Source of the DNA: Nocardioides zeae | Lineage (GTDB): Bacteria; Actinomycetota; Actinomycetes; Propionibacteriales; Nocardioidaceae | DNA length: 64,000 nucleotides | Direction: 5' to 3' | NCBI RefSeq assembly: GCF_030818655.1 | Contig: NZ_JAUTAN010000001.1 | Location: 3,968,001 to 4,032,000, forward strand | In this document: positions 16,502 to 25,316 of the stretch, one piece after another | Layout: each line of letters starts with the position of its first letter | Position numbering within the stretch: the first letter of the stretch is position 1 | Notes under the pieces: model-generated | The model's database searches: none | Told to the model about the DNA's origin: nothing | The model's input: the letters and a program-made list of their open reading frames with translations, nothing else | Position numbers and translations under genes: made by a program

Positions 16502-17861
16502 CGAGCGGGACCTCCGCCCGCAGCACCGTCGGACCGCCGACGGGGGAGGAGAGGAGGAGGCGTCCGCCGAGGCCGCGCACCCGCTGCTCGAGCCCGGCGA
16601 GGCCGGAGCCCTTGCCCTGGTGCGCCCCGCCGACGCCGTCGTCGGCGACGTTCGCGGCCACGGTGTCCCCCTCCCGCTCGACCTGCACCAGCACCGTCGC
16701 GGCGCCGGAGTGCTTGGCCACGTTGGTCATCCCCTCGGCCACGACGAAGTAGAGCGCGGTCTCCACGTGCGGCGCCAGCCCGTGGGCCAGCTCGGGGTCG
16801 ATCCGGAGCTCGACCTCGGCGTCGGCACGGTGGACGAGCTCCTCGAGGGCCGGGCCGAGGCCGCGGTCGACGAGCAGGGGCGGCGCGATGCCGCGCGACA
16901 GGGCGCGCAGCTCGTCGATGGCGTCCCGCGCCTGCGTGTACGCCGCGTCCAGCGCCTCCCGCGCCCGCTCCGGGTCCTGCTCGAGCTGGTGCCGGGCCCG
17001 CCCGATGTCCATGGCGAGGCGCACGAGCCGCTGCTGTGGCCCGTCGTGGATGTCGCGCTCCAGGCGGCGCAGCGACCGGGCCTCCGCGTCACGGGCGGCG
17101 TCGCGGCCACCGGTGGCGCGGCGTACCTCGGCCTGCAGGCTCGCCCGGCTGCACAGCAGCGCCTCGGCCAGACCGGCGTGGAGCAGCGCGACGAGCCGCA
17201 CGACCCAGGGCAGCAGGGCCAGGGCGACGAGACCCACGACCAGGTTGAGGACGCTCTCCGCCCCGCGGCCGTCGCCGAGGCCGAGGAGCTCCGCGAGGGA
17301 GCGGTTGTCCGGGTTCGCCGGCAGCCACTGCTGCCAGAACCAGTAGGTCAGCCCGCCGAGCACGAGGGCCCAGGTGGTGACGACCGCGACGAACGCGAGC
17401 GTGCCGGTCACGAGGGCCAGCACCGCCCACACCATGTCGAGCCACGACTGCGGGTCCCGCAGCGGGGTGAGGACGCGACGGAACCAGCCGTCGCGGGGGC
17501 GAGCCGCGGCGTACGTCGGCGTCGCGGCCTCCCGGTCGAGCATCCCGCGCATCCGGGTGCGCTCGAGGTGGGCGAACCCCCGCGCCACCACCGCCGTCAG
17601 CGCGAGCACGGGCAGGCCGACGACGAGGACGGCGAGGCCGCCGCCCACGGCGACCCCGGACACCACCAGCACGAACCCCACGAGCCCGAGGGGGAACGCG
17701 GTCAGCGCGTACCCCGTCTCCGCCAGCACGCGGCCCGGACCGCGTCGCCGGGCGTCGTGCGGCGCGGGTGCGGGATCGACGGGCAGGACGGTGGTGGCGT
17801 GCGCGTCCCCGAGGTCGGGCACGGGGTCGTCGACGGGCGGCACAGGACGAGTCTCGGTCAT
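16494..17861 (-). CDS. Sensor histidine kinase (NarL-type, HisKA_3)
   Basis: A 455-residue membrane kinase. Residues about 40-225 contain several hydrophobic helices resembling the DUF1707-adjacent sensor module seen with actinobacterial LuxR systems. The dimerisation/phosphoacceptor motif is RDIHDGPQQRLVRLAMD, and the HATPase has YFVVAEGMTNVAKHS and VADDGVGG with GLAGLEQRVRGLGG. The start at ATG 17861 gives a Pro-rich cytosolic head; the frame stays open further upstream but would run toward the PadR operator. Partner is the overlapping response regulator. Confidence 0.9.
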   Translation of the reverse strand: MTETRPVPPVDDPVPDLGDAHATTVLPVDPAPAPHDARRRGPGRVLAETGYALTAFPLGLVGFVLVVSGVAVGGGLAVLVVGLPVLALTAVVARGFAHLERTRMRGMLDREAATPTYAAARPRDGWFRRVLTPLRDPQSWLDMVWAVLALVTGTLAFVAVVTTWALVLGGLTYWFWQQWLPANPDNRSLAELLGLGDGRGAESVLNLVVGLVALALLPWVVRLVALLHAGLAEALLCSRASLQAEVRRATGGRDAARDAEARSLRRLERDIHDGPQQRLVRLAMDIGRARHQLEQDPERAREALDAAYTQARDAIDELRALSRGIAPPLLVDRGLGPALEELVHRADAEVELRIDPELAHGLAPHVETALYFVVAEGMTNVAKHSGAATVLVQVEREGDTVAANVADDGVGGAHQGKGSGLAGLEQRVRGLGGRLLLSSPVGGPTVLRAEVPLDG

Positions 17862-17950
17862 GCGGACGACGCTAGGGATCGCGCGTCCCGAGCGGCAGCC
17901 GGGCGGCCGGACGGTCGGTGTTCGGGGTAGCCCGACACGGTCGACGCGAA

Positions 17951-17997
17951 ATGGATACCGAGTATGCACAGCCGTGATATGCATACCCGGTATCCAT
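17951..17997. promoter_or_regulatory. PadR operator-like double palindrome
   Basis: Two long inverted arms, 17951-17968 and 17980-17997, with 17 of 18 positions complementary and an 11-base spacer. Each arm is itself a dyad: ATACCGAGTAT on the left and ATACCCGGTAT on the right. It ends 18 bases before the padR ATG, close to a strong GAGGAGG ribosome-binding site. It is probably the autoregulatory site for the padR-ABC operon, and perhaps affects the divergent kinase gene. Confidence 0.8.
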
Positions 17998-18015
17998 TAC
18001 AACGAGGAGGGGCCC

Positions 18016-18639
18016 ATGTCGGTCCGCAACGCGTTGCTCGCGCTGCTCGATCCGGACCCGAAGTACGGCTACCAGCTCCGGGCCGAGTTCGAGGCGCGCA
18101 CGGGAGCGACGTGGCCGCTCAACATCGGGCAGGTCTACACGACCCTCGCCCGCCTCGAGCGTGACGGGCTCGTCGAGCGCCAGGACGAGGGCGGGGGCGA
18201 GCAGCAGGTTCTCTACGCGCTGACCGAGCGCGGTCGTGCGGAGAGCGCCGCGTGGTTCGCCTCCCCGGTGCCGCGCGCGACGCCGCCCCGCGACGAGCTG
18301 GCGATCAAGCTCGCCCTCGCGGTCGACGCCCCCGACGTCGACGTCGTCACGGTGATCCAGCGGCAGCGCGAGGCCACGGTCGCGGCGCTCCAGGAGCACA
18401 CCCGCGCCCAGCGGCGGGCGCGGCCCCCGGCCGGCAAGGAGCTGGGGGTCGACGAGCTGGCGTGGAGCCTCGTCCTCGACTCGCTGGTCTTCGCCGCGGA
18501 GGCCGAGGTGCGGTGGCTCGACCACTGCGAGACCCGCCTGGCGCGCCGGGGGCGACCACCCCGGCGTACCGGATCCCCCGGCCCCGACCCCACTCCCGTT
18601 CCGACCACCGACCCCGAGCCGCAGGAGAACGCCCGATGA
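18016..18639 (+). CDS. PadR-family transcriptional regulator
   Basis: A 207-residue PadR regulator. The N-terminal winged helix opens with VRNALLALLDPDPKYGYQLRAEFE and continues INIGQVYTTLARLERDGLVE-like sequence (here NIGQVYTTLARLERDGLVER), the PadR signature, followed by a wing with YALTERGRAES. The C-terminal helical Vir_C-like region has AWSLVLDSLVFAAEAEVRWLD. The tail is Pro-rich and probably disordered. GAGGAGG lies 7 bases before the ATG. The gene overlaps the ABC ATPase by 4 bases (ATGA), and a large dyad lies just upstream. It probably represses its own operon until a drug-like ligand binds. Confidence 0.93.
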   Translation: MSVRNALLALLDPDPKYGYQLRAEFEARTGATWPLNIGQVYTTLARLERDGLVERQDEGGGEQQVLYALTERGRAESAAWFASPVPRATPPRDELAIKLALAVDAPDVDVVTVIQRQREATVAALQEHTRAQRRARPPAGKELGVDELAWSLVLDSLVFAAEAEVRWLDHCETRLARRGRPPRRTGSPGPDPTPVPTTDPEPQENAR

Positions 18640-19415
18640 GCACCTCGTCGTCACCGACCCCGTCCGCTCCCGTCGTGCTGCGCCTCGAGGACGTGCACCG
18701 CGCCCACGGCGAGGGCGCGGCCCGCGTCGACGCGCTGCGCGGCGTGACGCTCGAGGTCGCCGCGGGCGAGCTCGTCGCGATCATGGGGCCCTCGGGGTCC
18801 GGCAAGTCGACCCTGCTGACCATCGCCGGCGGCCTCGACACCCCGACGTCGGGCCGGGTGCTCGTCGAGGGGGAGGACCTCGCCGCCGCCTCGCCGGCCG
18901 CGCGGGCGCTGCGGCGCCGCTCGTCGATCGGCTACGTGTTCCAGGACTTCAACCTGGTGCCGGCCCTCACGGCCGCGGAGAACGTGGCGCTGCCGCGGGA
19001 GCTCGCGGGGGTACGCCCGCGTGACGCGCGTGCCGACGCGCTGCTCGCGCTGGAGGAGGTCGGGGTGCCGCAGGTGGCCGACCGCTACCCCGACCAGATG
19101 TCCGGCGGGCAGCAGCAGCGGGTCGCCATCGCCCGCGCGATCGTCGGTCAGCGCCGGCTCGTGCTGGCCGACGAGCCCACCGGTGCGCTCGACTCGGTGT
19201 CGGGCGAGGACGTGCTCGAGGTGCTCCGCGGACGCTGCGACGAGGGGGTCGCGGGGGTCATGGTGACGCACGAGCCGCGGCTCGCGGCCTGGGCTGACCG
19301 CATCGTCCACCTGCGCGACGGACGGCTGGTCGGCGCGGACGGCGGGGCTGCCGGCGGGGCTGCCGGCGGGGCCGCCGGGGACGGCACGGTCGTGCTCAGC
19401 GGGGTGCGTCGATGA
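18636..19415 (+). CDS. ABC transporter ATP-binding protein (MacB/LolD type)
   Basis: A 259-residue ATPase with Walker A GPSGSGKST, Q-loop VFQDFNLVPALTAAENVALP (typical of the MacB/LolD group), signature MSGGQQQRVAIARA and Walker B RLVLADEPTGALDS with VMVTHEPR as the H-loop. The tail repeats GGAAGGAAGGAA. It is linked by ATGA overlaps to padR before and the FtsX permease after. Such systems usually work in drug or peptide efflux or envelope stress and not in uptake. Confidence 0.93.
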   Translation: MSTSSSPTPSAPVVLRLEDVHRAHGEGAARVDALRGVTLEVAAGELVAIMGPSGSGKSTLLTIAGGLDTPTSGRVLVEGEDLAAASPAARALRRRSSIGYVFQDFNLVPALTAAENVALPRELAGVRPRDARADALLALEEVGVPQVADRYPDQMSGGQQQRVAIARAIVGQRRLVLADEPTGALDSVSGEDVLEVLRGRCDEGVAGVMVTHEPRLAAWADRIVHLRDGRLVGADGGAAGGAAGGAAGDGTVVLSGVRR

Positions 19416-22135
19416 CCGGCTGGCGGCCGCTGCTGCGGCTCGCGCGGCGGGACCTGGCGCGGCACCGCGGGCGTACGGCGATCGTCCTCGTCATGCTGAC
19501 CCTCCCGGTGCTCGTCGTGACGGCGGGCGCGGTGCTGTTCGCGACCGGCGACATCAGCTCGACGGAGCGGCTCGACCGGGAGCTGGGGCCCGAGGGACAG
19601 GCCGCCCTGGCGCCCACCTCGATGGGGCCGCTGCGCCAGGCGGCGGACCCGGACGACGGCTGGTCGTCGGGGACCTACGGGGAATCGGGGGACACGTTCT
19701 CGAGGGTCGACGAGGGCGCCGCGGACCCGGCGGCCTGGGCGGACGTGCTGGGCGACCGCCCCGTCCTCGAGGTGCGCGGGGGATCGGTCGAGGTCGAGGC
19801 CGGCGACGGCCGCCTGAACGCGACCGGGCTCGAGGTCGACCTGACCACGCCGCTCGGCGCGGGGCTGGTCGAGCCCGGGGAGGGCCGTCTGCCCGCGGCG
19901 ACGGACGAGGTGGCCGTCAGCGCCGCGCTCGCGCGCCGCGGTGCCGCCATCGGCGACGAGATCGAGGTGGGCGGCGCCGCCCGCACGGTCGTCGGCATCG
20001 CGGAGAGCCGCACCGACCAGGGGCCGTTCGTGACGGGTCCGATCGGTGCTCTCGGGCTCGAGGTCACGACGGGCGCCTCGTCGCGGTACCTGGTCGGCGG
20101 CGCCCCGGTGACCTGGGCCGACGTCGAGGAGCTCAACGCCGAGGGCGTCCTCGTGCTGTCCCGCGCGGTGGTGGACGACCCACCGGCGGAGGCCGGGGCG
20201 GTCGAGGCCGAGCTCGCCTACGACGTCGTCGACGACGGGGTGGTCGCCACGGGCGCGCTCATCGTCGTCATGGTCCTCCTCGAGGTCGTGCTGCTCGCCG
20301 GTCCGGCCTTCGCCGTCGGCGCGCGGAGGCAGGCCCGCACGGTGGCCCTGCTCGTGACGGGCGGGGCGACGCCGGGCCAGGTGCGCGGGCTCGTGCTGGC
20401 CTCCGGCGTCGTGCTCGGCGTGGCGGCGGCGGTCGTCGGGGTGCTCGGTGGGATCGCGGTCGCCGCCCTCGTGCCCTGGGGGCTCGAGCAGGCCGCGGCC
20501 CAGTGGCCGTGGGTTGACCGCCAGGTGTCCGGCGGCCGCCTCGGGCCCTTCGACGTGCCGTGGGGAGCGGTGCTGGCCGTCGCGTCCTTCGGGGTGGTGA
20601 GCGCCGTGCTGGCTGCCGTCGTCCCGGCGTGGCTGGCGTCGCGCACCGACGTCGTCGCGGTGCTCGCGGGCCGGCGGGGTGACGACCGCCCGGGCCACCG
20701 GTCGCCCGTCGTCGGCGCCGTCCTGGTGGCGCTCGGCGTCGTGGCTGCCGTGGCGGGAGCGCTCGACCGCGAGGAGCGGCTGGTGGCGTTCGCCGCCGTG
20801 CCGCTGGTCATCGGGACCGTGCTGCTGGTGGCGCCGTTGCTCGCCCTGCTGGGCCGCTCGGCGTCCCGGCTCCCGTTGGCGTTGCGCTTCGCCGTACGGG
20901 ACTCGGCGCGGCACCGCTCCCGCACCGTGCCCGCGATCGCGGCCGTGGCGGCCACCGTGGCCGGTGCCGTGGCGCTGGGCATCGGCGGCGCGAGCGACGC
21001 CGCGCAGGAGGCGCAGGCCTACAGCCCCGAGCTCCCGCTCGGCCAGGCCGTCGTCCGATCGGTCACGGGGGTGCCGCTCGGCGACGACCTGGCTGCTGCG
21101 GAGGACCTCGTGCCGCCAGGCGCCGTGCCGGTGACGGGCCTCGGGTCCCGCTCCGACGACGAGGTGCAGATCGACTGGAGCGCGACCATCCTGGGCGACG
21201 GCGAGGGGTGGTCCTACGGGTCGTGGACGACGCCCTACGGCAGCCAGGTCCTCGTCACCGACGACCTCGGGGCGGCCGACCTCGACGCGGGCATCGCCCC
21301 GGCCGACCGCGACGTCGCGCGGCACGCGCTCGCCGCGGGTCGGGCGCTGGTCGTCGTGATGGACCCCGCCGGCGCGGGCGAGGAGCGGCAGGTGCAGCTC
21401 ACGGCGAGCCGGTGGCGGATCCGGCAGACGACCGGTGACGACGAGAACGACGAGCTCGTGGCGGTGGAGGTGCCGGCCACCCTGGTGCGCGCGGAGCGGC
21501 CCACGGCGCGGTTCGCCGCGGTGCTGCCGACCGCGCTCGCCGCCGAGGTCACGGCGGGCGCCCCGGCCGAGGTGCAGCCGGCGACGACGGCGCTCCTGCT
21601 GCCCGACGGGCCCGGACCGGGGGGAGTGCGGGAGCTGCAGGAGCAGCTCGAGGAGGAGCTGCCGGGGCTGACGGTCTACGAGGAGACCGGGTACGAGAGC
21701 CCGCCCGAGACGGTCTGGGTGCTCGTCGGGGTCGCGACCGTCGCGCTCCTGCTGGTGCTCGTCGGCAGCCTGACGGCCACCACCCTCGCCATCAACGACG
21801 CCGCCCGCGACCTGGCGACGCTCGGCGCGGTGGGGGCCACCCCGGGGGTACGGCGCCGCATCGCCGCCTCCTACGCCCTCGTCATCACGGGCGTGGGTGC
21901 AGGCCTCGGCCTCCTCGTGGGTCTGGTGCCGGGCATCGCGGTCACGTTCCCGCTGACGGCGCCGGTCGACTACTACGGGTACGGCACCGCGGGCCTCCCC
22001 GGCCCGGTGCTCGCGGTCCCGTGGCTGCTGATCGGCGCCCTGGTGCTGCTCCTGCCGGTCGTCGTCGCGGCCATCGCGGCGGCTACGACGCGCAGCGCGA
22101 CCGTGCTCGTCGGGCGGGGTGCGGCGGCGGGGTGA
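19412..22135 (+). CDS. FtsX-family ABC permease (MacB-like)
   Basis: A 907-residue permease with an N-terminal helix (AIVLVMLTLPVLVVTAGAVLF), a large extracytoplasmic domain, two clusters of helices around residues 270-480 and 760-900, and two FtsX domains. RQARTVALLVTGGATPGQVRGLVLASG and ARDLATLGAVGATPGVRRRIAASY are duplicated FtsX signature loops. Length is usual for double-FtsX permeases of actinobacteria. It ends the padR operon, 25 bases before the 31-bp tandem repeat. Confidence 0.92.
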   Translation: MTGWRPLLRLARRDLARHRGRTAIVLVMLTLPVLVVTAGAVLFATGDISSTERLDRELGPEGQAALAPTSMGPLRQAADPDDGWSSGTYGESGDTFSRVDEGAADPAAWADVLGDRPVLEVRGGSVEVEAGDGRLNATGLEVDLTTPLGAGLVEPGEGRLPAATDEVAVSAALARRGAAIGDEIEVGGAARTVVGIAESRTDQGPFVTGPIGALGLEVTTGASSRYLVGGAPVTWADVEELNAEGVLVLSRAVVDDPPAEAGAVEAELAYDVVDDGVVATGALIVVMVLLEVVLLAGPAFAVGARRQARTVALLVTGGATPGQVRGLVLASGVVLGVAAAVVGVLGGIAVAALVPWGLEQAAAQWPWVDRQVSGGRLGPFDVPWGAVLAVASFGVVSAVLAAVVPAWLASRTDVVAVLAGRRGDDRPGHRSPVVGAVLVALGVVAAVAGALDREERLVAFAAVPLVIGTVLLVAPLLALLGRSASRLPLALRFAVRDSARHRSRTVPAIAAVAATVAGAVALGIGGASDAAQEAQAYSPELPLGQAVVRSVTGVPLGDDLAAAEDLVPPGAVPVTGLGSRSDDEVQIDWSATILGDGEGWSYGSWTTPYGSQVLVTDDLGAADLDAGIAPADRDVARHALAAGRALVVVMDPAGAGEERQVQLTASRWRIRQTTGDDENDELVAVEVPATLVRAERPTARFAAVLPTALAAEVTAGAPAEVQPATTALLLPDGPGPGGVRELQEQLEEELPGLTVYEETGYESPPETVWVLVGVATVALLLVLVGSLTATTLAINDAARDLATLGAVGATPGVRRRIAASYALVITGVGAGLGLLVGLVPGIAVTFPLTAPVDYYGYGTAGLPGPVLAVPWLLIGALVLLLPVVVAAIAAATTRSATVLVGRGAAAG

Positions 22136-22159
22136 GGGGGGCGGATCGGGGCGCGGGTG

Positions 22160-22260
22160 CGTCGAGTTGGGTCGGACGGCGCGGCGGGGGCGTCGAGTTG
22201 GGTCGGACGGCGCGGCGGGGGCGTCGAGTTGGGTCGGACGGCGCGGCGGGGGCGTCGAGT
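22160..22260. repeat. 31-bp tandem repeat, three full copies plus a partial fourth
   Basis: The unit starts at 22160, 22191 and 22222 with no base differences seen, and a partial fourth copy begins at 22253. Each copy begins CGTCGAGTTGGGTCGGACGG. Sequence before and after the array is not repeated. It lies in a 201-base gap between the convergent permease and DMP19-like genes, so it does not interrupt coding. A perfect array suggests recent expansion or selection; it is not a CRISPR because copies are directly adjacent. Confidence 0.95.
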
Positions 22261-22336
22261 TGTCATGTACGCCGCGGCGGGCCAGCGCAGCTCGCCGTCC
22301 GCGGTCGACGTGGACGCCTGAGCCGGGAGCTTGACG

Positions 22337-23299
22337 TCACCCGCCGAGGTCGTCCACGTATACCCACACCGGCACGGCGAGCCCGAGGCGGGCGATCGAC
22401 TCGACCACGTCGCCCGGATCCGCGTGGTCGCTGCCGATCGTCACGACGAGTCCTGAGGAGTCCAGACGGACGGTGCCTCCGATCGTCCCCGGCACGCTCC
22501 ACAGGCCCCGTTGCTCGGCGATCTCGATGAGGGCGTGGACGTCGTGGGAGGTCCGGTGGACGCGCACGCTGATCCCGAAAGTCTCGTCGGCCCGGGTGAC
22601 GAGGTCGGCGACGGCGGGCGGGTCCGGGTGCCAGAGGTGCAGCACGCGGTCGGCCCAGCTCTCGGTGACGGCGAACCGTGTGCCGTCGCCCCAGCCGTCC
22701 ATCGCAGCGAGGATCCGGCGTGCGGCCTCGAATCTGTGGAGGGTGAGCTCGGTGTCCCGGACCGTGATGCCCTCGTCCGCACCGGCCATCGGGAGGCCGA
22801 GCGCCTCGTCGGCAGAGTCGACCCAGTGCACCTCGCCGCGCCTCCCGTCGGGGTCGGGACGCGGGTCGGCGGGCGGATCGGCGAAGAGGTCGGGACGGGC
22901 GGCGGCGAAGCGGGCCAGGTGTCCCATCAGTGTCGAGTCGCCGTCCAGCACCCGCTGGTAGGCACTGTCCACCGTCGCCTCTAGCCGTTCGAAGGCGTCG
23001 TGCTCGTCGGGTTCGAGAGCGCCATGGCTGTCGCGCGCGTCCTGCAGCACGGCTGCGACGTGGGGCATCTCGAGGAACCGGAACCGCGCGATCACGAGGT
23101 CAAGGGGGACGCGGTCGTCCTCGAGGTGAGACTGGATCGCGTTGAGCAGCCCGCCGTTGTCGACCAGGCCATGGAAGGTGAGCACGGTGCAGAGGGCGCG
23201 ATCGCCCTCGAGCCACCACGGCGACGGCATCTCGTCGTCGACCGCTCCGATCGCGGCGGCGGCCCGGTCGTAGATCAGGTCGGCGTCGTCGCACGTCAC
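22337..23299 (-). CDS. DMP19/DUF4375-like protein
   Basis: A 320-residue cytosolic protein. The first 130 residues follow the DMP19 (DUF4375) pattern: a helical opening, LTFHGLVDNGGLLNAIQSH (the family's VxNGG segment), then FRFLEMPHVAAVLQDA, and finally helices through SAYQRVLDGDST. The remaining half is unassigned and appears alpha/beta. The start is GTG at 23299; frame continues upstream but overlaps the divergent HNH gene. DMP19-type proteins are often DNA mimics or sit in polymorphic-toxin immunity roles, so immunity or nucleic-acid-related function is possible but not shown. Confidence 0.7.
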   Translation of the reverse strand: MTCDDADLIYDRAAAAIGAVDDEMPSPWWLEGDRALCTVLTFHGLVDNGGLLNAIQSHLEDDRVPLDLVIARFRFLEMPHVAAVLQDARDSHGALEPDEHDAFERLEATVDSAYQRVLDGDSTLMGHLARFAAARPDLFADPPADPRPDPDGRRGEVHWVDSADEALGLPMAGADEGITVRDTELTLHRFEAARRILAAMDGWGDGTRFAVTESWADRVLHLWHPDPPAVADLVTRADETFGISVRVHRTSHDVHALIEIAEQRGLWSVPGTIGGTVRLDSSGLVVTIGSDHADPGDVVESIARLGLAVPVWVYVDDLGG

Positions 23300-23390
23300 G
23301 CGCGCAGCGTAGGCGGAGTGCTCCACAGGCTTCTCGCGCCCGGCTCGGTTCCACCGAGAACTGTCGGTGGGCTCGGGTTGTGTGGTGGCC

Positions 23391-24872
23391 ATGACGGGGG
23401 TCAGCTCTTCTGGGGACGCCGGTGGCTTCGGGCCACCGGTGCCGGAACCCCCTGCCGACTTCCTGGTCGATGCGCCGGAGCCGGACTGGTTGGAGCACGC
23501 GTTCGCCACGGGTGAGTGGCCGGTCGAGGCGACGCTGGGGTGCCGGATCGTCGCGAGCGACGAGGAGCGGTACGACGCGCCAGGGCCCCCGAGGGAATCG
23601 GAGCCCGGGTGGACGGTGCCGGGTGTCGACGTGGGGCACCCGTTGCTGGAGGCGATCCGGACGGCGACGGACGTGCTCTCGGCCGACGGGCGCACCGGGC
23701 TCGGGTGGTTGAGCGCACCGCAGACCGGGGTCGCGTTGGTCGACGCGCACCGCCTCGTCGCGCAGGCATCAGCGTTGGTGGCCGTGCTGGTGCACCACGC
23801 CGAGGAGGTCGAGCTACACCGGGAGAACGGCGCCTCGACCGCCGCGGTGTGGCTTGCGAGCGCGAGCGCGCTCACACGGCGCGACGCCTACCGGTTCGCG
23901 CGCATCGGCGAGGCGACCGCGAGCCGCCACGCCACCCATCTAGGGCCCGCGTGCGAGGCCGGGACGGTGAACACCGAGCAGGCCGACGTGATCGTCAAAG
24001 CCCTCGACGCGCTGCCCGAGGACTTGCCGGCCGAGCTGCGGCTGCAGGCCGAGCAGGCGATGGTGGGCTTCGCGGCCGACCACGACGCCCGCGCCCTGCG
24101 AGCCCTGGGCAAGAAGATCCTCACCGTCATCGCTCCCGAGGTCGGCGAAGCCCACGAGGCGGCATTGCTGGAGCGCGAGGAGCGAGAAGCCCGCGCCACC
24201 TCGCGGCTCAGCATGGTCTCCGACGGACTCGGCCGCGTCTGGGGACGGTTCGTGATCCCCGAGGTCCACGGCGCGATGCTCCGCAAAGCGCTCGACGCCT
24301 ACGCCGCGCCGCAGCACCTCAACGCCGCCGACGACCCCGAGCGACGCTTCCAACGGGACCGGACGACCCCCGAACGCTACGGCCAGGCCTTCCAGCAGCT
24401 CCTCGAGACGCTCGACCACAAAGACCTCCCCAACGGGGGCGGCACCGGCGCGACCGTCGTGGTCACCATGACCCTCGAGTCACTCCTCGGCGGCCTCACC
24501 TCCGCCTCCCTCGACACCGGCGGCACGATCAGCGCCAGCGAAGCGCGACGCCTCGCCTGCGAAGCGGGCCTCATCCCCGCCGTCCTCGGCACCAAGTCAG
24601 AGGTCCTCGACCTCGGCCGCACCGCGCGCTTCCACACCAGAGCAATGCGACTCGCCATGGCGACGAGAGACCGGGGCTGCGTCGCGGAGGGCTGCGACCG
24701 TCCGCCCCACCAGTGCCACGCCCACCACCTCCAGGCGTGGTCAGCAGGCGGCCACACCAACACGAGAGACGGCTGCCTCCTCTGCGACCAACACCACCAC
24801 CAGATCCACGACCCGCTCTATCTCACCGAACGCCTCGGCACCGGCAAGCTCCGCTTCACCCGCCGCGAGTGA
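23391..24872 (+). CDS. DUF222 / 13E12-repeat HNH endonuclease
   Basis: A 493-residue member of the multi-copy 13E12 family common in Nocardioides and mycobacteria. The DUF222 region runs about residues 90-320. The C-terminal HNH domain reads CVAEGCDRPPHQCHAHHLQAW and then DGCLLCDQHHHQIHD, retaining both Cys pairs, the His-His and the Asn. The start at ATG 23391 is preferred over a GTG 24 bases earlier. It is divergent from the DMP19-like gene. Family members are repetitive and may be mobile or undergo homologous exchange; the DNA target is unknown. Confidence 0.9.
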   Translation: MTGVSSSGDAGGFGPPVPEPPADFLVDAPEPDWLEHAFATGEWPVEATLGCRIVASDEERYDAPGPPRESEPGWTVPGVDVGHPLLEAIRTATDVLSADGRTGLGWLSAPQTGVALVDAHRLVAQASALVAVLVHHAEEVELHRENGASTAAVWLASASALTRRDAYRFARIGEATASRHATHLGPACEAGTVNTEQADVIVKALDALPEDLPAELRLQAEQAMVGFAADHDARALRALGKKILTVIAPEVGEAHEAALLEREEREARATSRLSMVSDGLGRVWGRFVIPEVHGAMLRKALDAYAAPQHLNAADDPERRFQRDRTTPERYGQAFQQLLETLDHKDLPNGGGTGATVVVTMTLESLLGGLTSASLDTGGTISASEARRLACEAGLIPAVLGTKSEVLDLGRTARFHTRAMRLAMATRDRGCVAEGCDRPPHQCHAHHLQAWSAGGHTNTRDGCLLCDQHHHQIHDPLYLTERLGTGKLRFTRRE

Positions 24873-24966
24873 GCCCGGCGACCCTGGATCCACCACGGGA
24901 GCGGTCGCCGGCTGCGATGATCAGTCCTGCCGCGATCCAGGGAGGGCGCGACGACGAGGGGGCACG

Positions 24967-25284
24967 ATGAGCACGACGACGACACCGCGCGACGACCAGG
25001 CCAACCCGACGCCGCCGGACCTGCAGTCCTCATCGGTGCTCGGCTGGGTGGCCCTGGCCTGCTCCGTCGGCTGGGTGGCCGGGTTCGGGTCGCTCGCCGG
25101 CGTCGTGCTCGGCACCTGGTCGATCGTGCGGGCGCGTCGCCGCGGTCTCCGCACGCCCGTCCCCGCCGTCGTCGCGATCGTCATCGGAGCGGTTGCGCTC
25201 GTGCTCTCGATCGTGAGCGTGTGGCTGGTGATCGGTGGGGAGTCCATGTCCGGGGTGACGACCGGCTCCACCTCGCTCGGCTGA
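24967..25284 (+). CDS. Small membrane protein, DUF4190-like
   Basis: A 105-residue protein with two hydrophobic helices: LGWVALACSVGWVAGFGSLAG (about 24-46) and VPAVVAIVIGAVALVLSIVS (about 64-85), linked by a basic loop (VRARRRGLR). This two-helix layout with a short Arg loop matches DUF4190-type proteins. The N-terminus is polar and Pro-rich. It has no clear operon partner and ends 32 bases before a reverse-transcriptase remnant on the other strand. Function unknown. Confidence 0.7.
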   Translation: MSTTTTPRDDQANPTPPDLQSSSVLGWVALACSVGWVAGFGSLAGVVLGTWSIVRARRRGLRTPVPAVVAIVIGAVALVLSIVSVWLVIGGESMSGVTTGSTSLG

Positions 25285-25316
25285 GCGGCTCGACCACGCG
25301 GCCCGACCCGCAGGCC

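Noticed and set aside
22160..22260. Tandem repeat as a CRISPR array
   Set aside because: Copies are contiguous with no spacers between them, and no cas genes are present.
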